The notes beneath the pieces were generated by a model, which was not told where the DNA came from, ran no database searches, and saw only the letters and a program-made list of their open reading frames with translations. From Mastigocoleus testarum BC008 (GTDB lineage Bacteria > Cyanobacteriota > Cyanobacteriia > Cyanobacteriales > Nostocaceae): a DNA stretch of 64,000 nt. The position numbers were made by a program, and so were the translations under genes. Where the stretch lies: the NCBI RefSeq assembly GCF_001456025.1, contig NZ_LMTZ01000130.1, forward strand, positions 1 to 64,000. The letters are read 5' to 3'. Shown here piece by piece: positions 1 through 7,839 of the stretch. Numbering within the stretch: position 1 is the stretch's first letter; the number at the start of each line of letters is the position of its first letter.

Positions 1-5
1 AGACC

Positions 6-1991
6 TTGCCATTGGAATTGTCCAGACTAATCACTTCTCGATCTATCTTACCTTACGTCCTAACTAAGCTGGCGATTGCTATATCACTAGCAATTATGGA
101 GACAACACTGGGTAAACAACATCCCGACGTTGCACAAATCCTCAACAATCTGGCAGAACTGTACTGGTTAAAAGGTGATATTACCCATGCAACTAATTTT
201 TTCACTCGTGCTTCAGAAATTCAAGAACAAAATCTAAAACTTATCTTTACTCGAATTTCAGAACAACGAAAGCAATACTATATCAGAACTTTTTCAGGCA
301 CAACTAGTCGTATTATTTCTCTATCCCTTGGGGAAGCCCGCAACAATCCGAAAGTAATACGACTAGCATTAACTAACGTACTGCGTCGCAAAGGACGAGT
401 ACTCGACACAGTTACCAACAGCACCCAAATATTACGCAGTCAACTAAAAAACAATCCCCAAGCAAAACAACTATTTGATGAGTGGCTGGAGGTACAGCAG
501 CAGCTATCAGCACTGGTGTACAAAGAGTTAGGAAAACAAACGCCTGCACAATATAAAGCTAGATATCAAAAATTAGAAGCCAGAAGAGAAGAGTTAGAAG
601 AAGCTATAAATGTTAAAAGTGCGGAATTCCGCAACGAATTTGAACCAGTAGAGTTAGCAGCAGTCCAAGCTAAAATACCCAAAAATGCAGGATTAGTGGA
701 GATTGTGCAGTATGAGCCATTTAATCCCAAAGCTAAAAAGCAGGATAAATATTTTGGTAAGCCCCGATATGCGGCGGCTATATTGCGAAACCAGGGACAG
801 CCGAAATGGGTTGATTTGGGTGAAGCTACGGCGATTAACAAGTCAGTTTTCGAGTTACGTAAAGCTTTATTAAGCAAGAGTAAACTATCAAAAAACGATT
901 CTGCTTCACCAGAAAAACGTGGCGGTGTTATACCTGGACCTGCTGACGGGAAGTATCTTAATGAGCTTGCTCGCAATTTGGACGAGCAAGTCATGAAGCT
1001 TATACGTCCCCACTTGGGAAATGCGCGTCATTTACTACTATCCCCCGACGGACAATTAAACCTGATTCCTTTTGAAGCACTACGAGATGAAAAAGGTAAG
1101 TACTTGATAGAGAGATATGCATTTTCATATCTTACTAGCGGACGGGATTTGTTGCGGTTTGATTCGTCTGCTAGTAATAATTCTACCCCTGTAGTGTTTG
1201 CAGATATCGACTACGATCAAAAAGAAACTACAGTTGCAACAAGTACTCGCGGTGATTCCCGAAATCGTCGTTCAACTGACTTAGCAAGCTTAAAATATGG
1301 AGCGCTTGAAGCCACATCCAAAGAAGCACAACAAATTAAATCAATTTTTACCAACACCAAAATTATCTCCAAAAAACAAGCTACGGAAACTGCTCTCAAA
1401 CAACTTCAGTCTCCCAGTATCCTGCATTTAGCTACCCATGGTTTCTTTCTTCCTGATGTTGAAGTAGATTTACCCACGTTTGATGCGGGGTTAATTACAA
1501 ATAAAATTGCCAAACCAACACAAAAAATCCAACTGGAAAATCCCCTGTTACGTTCGGGATTGGCTTTAGCGGGTTTCAACAATCGTAACCAAGCTTCAGC
1601 TAGTAGCAATGATGGTGTACTCACCGCTCTTGAAGTTGTGGGATTGGATTTGAAAGGAACCGAATTAGTAGTGCTATCTGCTTGTGAAACCGGCTTGGGT
1701 GATGTGAAAGTAGGTGAGGGGTTGTATGGGTTGCGTCGCGCTTTAGTAATGGCTGGTTCTCAAAGTCAGGTTTTGAGCTTGTGGTTGGTGGACGATGCTG
1801 GAACCAAAGACTTGATGGTGAAGTATTATCAAGGTTTGAAAGCCGGTAAAGGTAGACATGAGGCGTTACGGGAAGCACAACTTGAGTTATTATCAACAGC
1901 AGGTTACGAGCATCCTTACTATTGGGCTAGTTTTGTACCATCAGGTAATTGGAGAGCGCTTGATATGAAGAAAAATACATATCACGAGTAG
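6..1991 (+). CDS. TPR-CHAT cysteine peptidase (5' end uncertain)
   Basis: The frame is open to the window edge, so the true start may lie outside. The TTG at 6 is only the first possible codon, and the first ~30 residues do not look like a TPR. From about residue 31 a kinesin-light-chain type TPR is readable (TLGKQHPDVAQILNNLAELY), followed by a helical linker and a C-terminal CHAT domain (about residues 330-650). The catalytic pair is visible: His in LHLATHGFF and Cys in VVLSACETGLG. The family end, YYWASFVPSGNWR, is present, so the peptidase half is complete. CHAT is a caspase/separase-like clan CD fold. In this family the TPRs are thought to sense a partner and the CHAT domain to cleave a substrate; the substrate here is unknown. 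Ten bases separate it from the CHAT-CHASE2 gene, so it probably heads that operon. Confidence 0.85.
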   Translation: MPLELSRLITSRSILPYVLTKLAIAISLAIMETTLGKQHPDVAQILNNLAELYWLKGDITHATNFFTRASEIQEQNLKLIFTRISEQRKQYYIRTFSGTTSRIISLSLGEARNNPKVIRLALTNVLRRKGRVLDTVTNSTQILRSQLKNNPQAKQLFDEWLEVQQQLSALVYKELGKQTPAQYKARYQKLEARREELEEAINVKSAEFRNEFEPVELAAVQAKIPKNAGLVEIVQYEPFNPKAKKQDKYFGKPRYAAAILRNQGQPKWVDLGEATAINKSVFELRKALLSKSKLSKNDSASPEKRGGVIPGPADGKYLNELARNLDEQVMKLIRPHLGNARHLLLSPDGQLNLIPFEALRDEKGKYLIERYAFSYLTSGRDLLRFDSSASNNSTPVVFADIDYDQKETTVATSTRGDSRNRRSTDLASLKYGALEATSKEAQQIKSIFTNTKIISKKQATETALKQLQSPSILHLATHGFFLPDVEVDLPTFDAGLITNKIAKPTQKIQLENPLLRSGLALAGFNNRNQASASSNDGVLTALEVVGLDLKGTELVVLSACETGLGDVKVGEGLYGLRRALVMAGSQSQVLSLWLVDDAGTKDLMVKYYQGLKAGKGRHEALREAQLELLSTAGYEHPYYWASFVPSGNWRALDMKKNTYHE

Positions 1992-2001
1992 CAAAAAACC
2001 G

Positions 2002-4530
2002 ATGATTAATGTATATCTGAAAATTCAGAAAGTAGATCGAACCTGTTTATTTGAGCTTTCTTGGGGCAAAGGTCAACAACTTAATGCTCAAATTACTTAT
2101 CCTGAATCAATCGCATCATCATATCAAGAATGGCAGCGATTTTACCGCAAATTTTATAGCAATAAACTCCGGGGAAAAGTTATAAATCAGGGGGTTGTAG
2201 CTCCTCCATCAACTGATTGGCAAGCAAAATTAGTACAAGCAGAAGCTAAACTATTATATGAATTTCATCAATGGTTACGTAGTAGTAATTTATATGATAT
2301 CCGTTCTAAGATTAGTACATTAAGTAAAGAATTAGAAGAACAAAAAAGTAAAGATATCAACTCAGTTTGTGGCTTAATTACAAATATTTTTATTAGTTGT
2401 AACGACCTAGAATTAGCACATTTACCCTGGGAAGCATGGGAAATTGGTACAGAATTTGCTGCCGATAAAATCCGTGTTATTCGTCAACCAATTAATATTA
2501 TTCAAGCTACATCGGAGCGAATTGTTAGACGTAAAGCTAGAGTATTAACAATTTTAGGTGATGATACCAACTTGAATTTTCAGGAAGAGAAAAAAGCTTT
2601 AAAATCTCTAAATAAAATTGTTGATGTTGAGTTTGTTGGTTGGAAAGTCGGAACAGATATTGATGAACTAAAACAGGAAATAATCTCAGCCCTAAACTCA
2701 GATAAAGGTTGGGATATTTTATTTTTTGCCGGACATAGTAACGAAACTTATCTCACTGGCGGAGAAATTGCCATAGCACCTAATACTTCTTTATATTTGA
2801 GCGAATTAGAAAAACATTTAACAACAGCTAAAGAGAAGGGGTTACAAGTTGCAATATTTAATTCCTGTAGTGGTTTGAGTATTGCAAATAAATTAATCGA
2901 TTTAGGTATTAGTCAAGTTGCAATTATGCGAGAACCGATTCATAATCAGGTTGCAACTGACTTTTTAGTTAAATTTTCCCAAGCCTTAGCTGAATATAAA
3001 GATGTGCATGAGTGCTTGTTAGCAGCAAGTCAGTATTTAAAAGTAGAAAAAAACCTGACTTATCCAAGTTCTTATCTGGTTCCCTCTTTATTTCGTCATC
3101 CCGCAGCACCTTTATTTCGTATCGAGCCTTTTCAATTTAAGCAACGTCTGAAAAGTTTAATTCCAACCCCTTTAGAAGCTGTAACAATTTCTGCTTTAGT
3201 ATTAATTAGTTTACAGCTTCCCGTACAGGGTTGGTTGTTAGAAAGACGGGTATTAGCACAAGCCATATATCGCAATTTAACAGGTCAAATTAATTCGGTA
3301 ACAACTCCTCCTGTTTTATTGGTGCAAATAGATAATGAATCAATTAAAAAAGCCAGAATTTTTAATCCTCGACCGATGGACCGCAAGTATTTGGCGAGTT
3401 TAATAGATAAATTAGTAGAATTAAAAGCGCCAGTTATTGGTATTGACTATTTATTAGATAGACCAAATCGAAATAGCGATCGCATTTTGGCAAATTCTAT
3501 TAAAGCTGGGTTGAATTCTAGATCTCAAACCACTAAATCTCAACTCACTAGATCTCAACCCACATGGTTTGTGTTTCCTAAAACTCGCGATCCTAATGGT
3601 ACATGGCTGAGCGTACATGAAGAAATTGCGAGTTACAACTGGAGCTTACCAGGAGAAATCGAGGTTTTACCTGGTTATATGCAACTACTACCCAGTTCAG
3701 ATGATAACCCTAAACCCAGACCTTTAGGATTTGTTTTAGCTCTTTCCCATCAATTACAGAAATCTCCCAATTCACCACAACCGCGATTAGAAAGCAAACA
3801 AGATTTTTGGGAACAGATAAGCGTTCGCAGTAAAACTGCACGTACCGTTCATATTAAAACTAATGGCAATAATCGCAAATATTCAAATTTGAAGATATCA
3901 AATTTGATATCTGCAAAAATTCGTTTACAACCATTAACAGCCAATAGTTATCATCTGGGTCAAATGTGGTTGCATCCAATTATAGATTTTTCTATACCTC
4001 CAAACCAGATATATCAAACTATTTCCGCTTGGGAACTATTAGAGAATTCAAGTTTTACTAAATTCCAAAAACAACTTTCCCAGCAGATTGTAATTATTGC
4101 ACCAGGTGCATATGGCGAAGCTGGAATCGCACAAAACAATGAGGATAATTTTGATTTACCTGCTGCTTTAGGTTACTGGCGAAATCAAATCGATCAAAAC
4201 AATACCCGTGGAGTCCTTACAGGTGGTGAAATTCACGGATATATGACCCATCACTACCTAAAAAATAGAATAGTTGTACCTATTCCTGATTTATGGACAA
4301 TCGGTTTAGCAATAATACTGGGTAAATTTACATCTGATTATTTGATAAAAAATCTGGAACAACGCCAACAAAACTTGATTCTAATAAGTATAGCTTCCAC
4401 AATCTATGCATTAATTAGTTTACAGCTTTATATTTCACCAGCCGCGATTATTTTGCCTTGGTTATTACCAACAATAACTTTTTGGTTTTACGTTCTACAT
4501 GCTTTTTATCAGAAAAAGGCTGATTTATGA
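2002..4530 (+). CDS. CHAT-CHASE2 membrane protein
   Basis: 842 aa. An N-terminal region (about 1-140) is followed by a divergent CHAT domain with His in ILFFAGHSNE and Cys in AIFNSCSG (about 240-290). A membrane segment lies near 390-412, then a CHASE2 sensor domain (about 425-720, opening PPVLLVQIDNESI and IGIDYLLD), and three further hydrophobic helices occupy the last ~85 residues. CHASE2 is an extracytoplasmic ligand-sensing module normally found in front of kinases or cyclases; here the cytoplasmic output would be a peptidase. The preceding TPR-CHAT gene ends 10 bases upstream, and the ATG of the DUF928 gene overlaps this stop by 4 bases, so translation is probably coupled. The ligand and the protein target cannot be inferred. 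Confidence 0.85.
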   Translation: MINVYLKIQKVDRTCLFELSWGKGQQLNAQITYPESIASSYQEWQRFYRKFYSNKLRGKVINQGVVAPPSTDWQAKLVQAEAKLLYEFHQWLRSSNLYDIRSKISTLSKELEEQKSKDINSVCGLITNIFISCNDLELAHLPWEAWEIGTEFAADKIRVIRQPINIIQATSERIVRRKARVLTILGDDTNLNFQEEKKALKSLNKIVDVEFVGWKVGTDIDELKQEIISALNSDKGWDILFFAGHSNETYLTGGEIAIAPNTSLYLSELEKHLTTAKEKGLQVAIFNSCSGLSIANKLIDLGISQVAIMREPIHNQVATDFLVKFSQALAEYKDVHECLLAASQYLKVEKNLTYPSSYLVPSLFRHPAAPLFRIEPFQFKQRLKSLIPTPLEAVTISALVLISLQLPVQGWLLERRVLAQAIYRNLTGQINSVTTPPVLLVQIDNESIKKARIFNPRPMDRKYLASLIDKLVELKAPVIGIDYLLDRPNRNSDRILANSIKAGLNSRSQTTKSQLTRSQPTWFVFPKTRDPNGTWLSVHEEIASYNWSLPGEIEVLPGYMQLLPSSDDNPKPRPLGFVLALSHQLQKSPNSPQPRLESKQDFWEQISVRSKTARTVHIKTNGNNRKYSNLKISNLISAKIRLQPLTANSYHLGQMWLHPIIDFSIPPNQIYQTISAWELLENSSFTKFQKQLSQQIVIIAPGAYGEAGIAQNNEDNFDLPAALGYWRNQIDQNNTRGVLTGGEIHGYMTHHYLKNRIVVPIPDLWTIGLAIILGKFTSDYLIKNLEQRQQNLILISIASTIYALISLQLYISPAAIILPWLLPTITFWFYVLHAFYQKKADL

Positions 4531-5372
4531 ATAAAATTACATCGATACGACGTAGTTCAATTTTATCTGTTACAGTTTTAATCTATTTATTTTCGTTAAA
4601 TCCTCAAACTGTCCACGCACAAAACACTTCACTTATACAAAGCTTGTGGAATCAGATATTCAAACCTAAGTCCAAGTCTAAACCCAAGCCAAAATCCAAA
4701 CCCAAACCTAAAGACCCAGAACCACCGATAAAACCACGTAGAACTGGTTCTCGTCCAGGAAAACCCCTGTGCTTAATTTCCCCGGATGCACCATCCCAAA
4801 CCAGAATTGTCTGGAATACTAAACCATTCTTTCTCTGGAAAGGTGACATTAAGAAAATAGCAATAGGAATCCCAGGTAATAAGGAATATCTAGAGACTCA
4901 AATTGTAACCGGGACTCAAAGTATAACTAATGAAAGTGCGGACAACACAAATTCAAGTGGTAAAAGTGCAAACTATACAAGTGCAAACTATAAAAGTGTA
5001 AATTATACAGGTCAAGCCTTGGAACCTGGTAAAACTTATAGGTTGTCAGTATTTTTAAGCGAACATGAAAGTGCTTATCCAACCATGTTCGTTCCCTTTA
5101 AAGTGATGGAAGCACCCCAGCGAAATCAAATTGCAGTAGAATTGAGGGTTTTGGAAAGATTGCAAAAAAACAAGGGTGCAGATGCAGAAAAAATAGCCCT
5201 AAGTAAAGCTAAGTACTTTGCACAAAAAGGATTATGGTCTGATGCACTACAGCAAGTTTATTCAGTTCCAAATCCATCACCCAAATTGTCACAAATGATT
5301 AAACAACTACCAAATCACTTATGTCAACCTAAACAATCTTCTGTAAACATTGGACGTTCCAGAAGTCGTTAG
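4527..5372 (+). CDS. DUF928 family secreted protein
   Basis: 281 aa. A signal peptide ends near VHAQN (about residue 32). It is followed by a Lys/Pro-rich tract built of KPKSKSKPK-type repeats (about 48-65), then RRTGSRPGKPLCLI, the start of the cyanobacterial DUF928 core, which ends in a helical Lys-rich tail. The molecular function of DUF928 is unknown. Its ATG overlaps the stop of the CHAT-CHASE2 gene, and in cyanobacteria DUF928 genes are commonly found beside CHAT/CHASE2 genes, so it may act as the periplasmic partner of the CHASE2 sensor (inference). The basic repeat tract could bind an anionic polymer or simply be a spacer. A terminator-like hairpin follows 30 bases after the stop. Confidence 0.8.
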   Translation: MNKITSIRRSSILSVTVLIYLFSLNPQTVHAQNTSLIQSLWNQIFKPKSKSKPKPKSKPKPKDPEPPIKPRRTGSRPGKPLCLISPDAPSQTRIVWNTKPFFLWKGDIKKIAIGIPGNKEYLETQIVTGTQSITNESADNTNSSGKSANYTSANYKSVNYTGQALEPGKTYRLSVFLSEHESAYPTMFVPFKVMEAPQRNQIAVELRVLERLQKNKGADAEKIALSKAKYFAQKGLWSDALQQVYSVPNPSPKLSQMIKQLPNHLCQPKQSSVNIGRSRSR

Positions 5373-5402
5373 AATTTTGTCTATCTTGAGAACTTGATGT
5401 AG

Positions 5403-5428
5403 AGACGTAGCATTGCTACGTCTTTTTT
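5403..5428 (+). terminator. Rho-independent terminator made of a GAGACGTAGC palindrome
   Basis: Perfect 9-bp stem AGACGTAGC / GCTACGTCT with a 3-nt loop, followed directly by a T-run. It lies 30 bases after the DUF928 stop and should end the three-gene CHAT/CHASE2/DUF928 operon. The stem sequence is related to a dispersed palindrome family also seen at 40337-40360. Confidence 0.75.
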
Positions 5429-5446
5429 ACTAATTCAATACTATTT

Positions 5447-5479
5447 TTGCATACCCCCAAAATACCCAGATATATAAAA
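5447..5479 (+). promoter_or_regulatory. Shared upstream element, copy 1
   Basis: GCATA at 5449-5453, 14 bases, then AGA at 5468 followed by TATATAAAA. It is the weaker of two tandem copies upstream of the TPR pseudogene, 70 bp before copy 2 and in the same orientation. See the finding on the shared element. Confidence 0.5.
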
Positions 5480-5518
5480 AATTGGGTAAGCAAGAGAGAT
5501 AATTAAATAATTTTACAG

Positions 5519-5554
5519 AACTGCATACCCTCTGAAATACCGAGAAATATAAAT
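5519..5554 (+). promoter_or_regulatory. Shared upstream element, copy 2
   Basis: AACTGCATA ending at 5527, 15 bases, then AGAAATATAAAT from 5543. It lies 83 bases upstream of the ATG at 5638. This copy is almost identical in its conserved positions to the one before the caspase gene at 23693. Confidence 0.65.
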
Positions 5555-5637
5555 CATTAGAACGCACACAAAAGTGTATCTACTATACATTTCGATTACT
5601 CATTAACTTTATCAATAACTTAACTGGAGAGACACAA

Positions 5638-6174
5638 ATGAAAGTTTTAAAAGTAATACCTGCAATCGTTTTACTCGGCTTTATGGTAGTTAGTCAAAAA
5701 GCAAATTCTCAGACTTTACCTAAAATCGAATTGAAATTGAAACCACAAATTGAGAAATTGCAAGTTGACCCAATACAAACTCCTGACTCGAGAGAGGATA
5801 AACAGACAGCACAAATCTATTTAAAAAAAGGACTTGAACTATTTAAAGCAGAAAAATTTAATGAAGCAATTCAGGCTTTCGGTGAAGTCATAAAAATTCA
5901 ACCCAACAATCAATATGCTTACTTATTTAGTGGATTAAGCTATTTTCAATTAAAACAATACCAATAAGCAAAAGCTAATTTAGATAAATCAATAGAACTG
6001 GATTCTTCCATATCTTATGCATACTTGTTCAGAGGATTTACTAACTATCAATTAGGTAAAAAAGAAAATGCAATTACAGATTTACAAATAGCAACTAGTC
6101 TCTTTGAGAATGATGGAGATAAAGAAATGGCTCAAAAATCTCGCAATGCAATTGAGCGTATACGTAATACTTAA
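5638..6174 (+). pseudogene. Small secreted TPR protein interrupted by one in-frame stop
   Basis: The ATG at 5638 follows a GGAGAG ribosome site. It opens a signal peptide (to about residue 24) and canonical TPR units (YLKKGLELFKAEKFNEAIQAF and so on). A TAA at 5965-5967 stops the frame after 109 residues, in the middle of a TPR helix. The same frame then continues without a break for 68 more codons (AKANLDKSIELDSSISYAYL onward), two further TPR-like helix pairs, to a TAA at 6172-6174. The parent protein was therefore about 178 aa, and the stop replaces the residue that is usually Gln, Glu or Lys at this TPR position (a single C-to-T change from CAA would do it). It sits behind two copies of the shared upstream element. 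Confidence 0.8.
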
Positions 6175-6304
6175 TTTTTGAAGTTGAATCTAGTTGAACT
6201 ACCCTGCAAATTACTTTTAATATTTGTGGGGTCGAAGCATAACTAATTTCCAAAAAATTAAGCATTATTTTTATGATTTCTTAAATGGGAGAAAAATTCA
6301 AAAA

Positions 6305-7822
6305 ATGAGCTTATCGCAACTAATAACTAAAATAGTATTAACTTTGGTTGGTATTACCATATATCCTTCATTACCTTTAACCAGTGCAATTGCTATAGTC
6401 AAATCACCAATAATCAAATCCCCTACATATTTAAATATAGGTTCAAATTTGCAAAATAATTATATTTTATCTGAGATTTCACACTCACAGAATATACAAG
6501 CATCTCAAAATTTAATTAAAACTCTAATTCTCCAAAATAAACCTGAAGCAGCCTTAGAAATTTCCGAAAATAGTCGCCAACGTGCATTTAGAGATTTATT
6601 CACAAAAAAATTACCCACAATCAATGTTGATCCAATTTCAATCGAGCAAATTAAAGAAGTTGCAAAAGCTCAAAATGTGACATTGGTTGAATATTCACTT
6701 TTGACTGAAGAAGTAAATGTTGATGGAAAAAGAAAAACACAAGAATCAGAATTATTAATTTGGGTCATCAAACCTACAGGTGAAATTACCATGCGTCGCG
6801 TTGATTTAAAAGCTTGGCGACAGAGAGAAAAAACTTCACTTGGAGATTTAATTACTAGACATCGCAATCAAATCAATCTGAGAAGAGAGTACAATAAAGG
6901 TATTCGAGTCGCAGCGGAAAAATCAAAAGAAAAATATCATATAAAAAATTGGGAAAAACTTCATCAAGTATTAATTCAACCTATTGCTGATTTATTACCC
7001 AAACAACAGGGAAAAGGAGTTATTTTTATACCTCAAAGTGATTTATTCCTGGTTTCTTTTGCTGCATTACGAGATAAAAAAGGTAAATATTTAATTGAAA
7101 AATATACAATTTCTACCGCTCCCTCAATTCAAGTATTAGATTTACTTCATCAGCGAAAAAATGCACGTAATGGAGAAAAATCATTTGTCCCTACAACCAT
7201 GACAAATGATGAATTATTGATAGTCGGAAACCCCACAGCACCCAAAAAACCACTCACAAAAGGAGATTCTTGTAAAGTACTAAACTTACCAGGAGCAGAA
7301 AAAGAAGCAAAAAACATTGCAAGGATATTCAACACTCAAGCATTAATAGGTGACGCTGCTACAGAAACTGCAATTGTAAATAAAATGTCACAAGCGAGAA
7401 TTATTCACTTAGCAACAATGACTTATCCTAATGACTGTAAAACGAATAACCCTCCCGATGTAATTGCTCTTGATTCTTCCAATCAAGATGATGGTTGGTT
7501 GAGAACATCAGAAATCCAGAATTTAGACCTCAAAGCCGATTTAGTTGTTTTGTCAGGTTGCGAAACAGCTTTGGGACACATTACAGGTGATGGTGTAATC
7601 GGCTTGTCTCGTTCTTTCTTCGCTGCTGGTGCAGATAGTGTTATTGGTTCCCTGTGGGATATTCCCGATATACCAACAGCGATATTGATGACGGTTTTTC
7701 ATGCTAACTTAAGTAAAAACACTGGTAAAGCAGGTGCATTACGTCAAGCGATATTGGAAACGATGAAAAAGCATCCTAATCCGAGGGATTGGGCTGGTTT
7801 TACGTTGGTTGGTTTGTTGTGA
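6305..7822 (+). CDS. CHAT-domain protein lacking the catalytic His (pseudopeptidase)
   Basis: The ATG at 6305 is chosen because it opens a signal peptide (MSLSQLITKIVLTLVGITIY) and has GGGAGA 12 bases upstream; a TTG at 6224 in the same frame would add 27 non-hydrophobic residues. The TPR array of its relatives is missing: after ~60 residues it goes straight into the pre-CHAT helices (LEISENSRQRAFRDL) and a CHAT domain. The position of the catalytic His, LATHG in relatives, reads LATMTYP, while the Cys region (VVLSGCETALG) is kept. Proteolysis is therefore unlikely and a regulatory or scaffold role is plausible (inference). Its TGA overlaps a possible ATG of the next TPR-CHAT gene, so the two are probably cotranslated. 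Confidence 0.8.
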   Translation: MSLSQLITKIVLTLVGITIYPSLPLTSAIAIVKSPIIKSPTYLNIGSNLQNNYILSEISHSQNIQASQNLIKTLILQNKPEAALEISENSRQRAFRDLFTKKLPTINVDPISIEQIKEVAKAQNVTLVEYSLLTEEVNVDGKRKTQESELLIWVIKPTGEITMRRVDLKAWRQREKTSLGDLITRHRNQINLRREYNKGIRVAAEKSKEKYHIKNWEKLHQVLIQPIADLLPKQQGKGVIFIPQSDLFLVSFAALRDKKGKYLIEKYTISTAPSIQVLDLLHQRKNARNGEKSFVPTTMTNDELLIVGNPTAPKKPLTKGDSCKVLNLPGAEKEAKNIARIFNTQALIGDAATETAIVNKMSQARIIHLATMTYPNDCKTNNPPDVIALDSSNQDDGWLRTSEIQNLDLKADLVVLSGCETALGHITGDGVIGLSRSFFAAGADSVIGSLWDIPDIPTAILMTVFHANLSKNTGKAGALRQAILETMKKHPNPRDWAGFTLVGLL

Positions 7823-7839
7823 TGTGGGGAGTTATAGGA

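Noticed and set aside
6181..6304. An eighth copy of the shared upstream element before the His-less CHAT gene (GCATAACTAATTTCC)
   Set aside because: GCATA is present but the AGA and AT tract at the fixed distance are not; the match is no better than chance in this AT-rich DNA.
5921..7822. The broken TPR gene and the His-less CHAT gene as two halves of one split TPR-CHAT gene
   Set aside because: The TPRs at 5638 are of a different, canonical type, the CHAT protein has its own signal peptide and ribosome site, and the first gene has its own natural stop at 6174.
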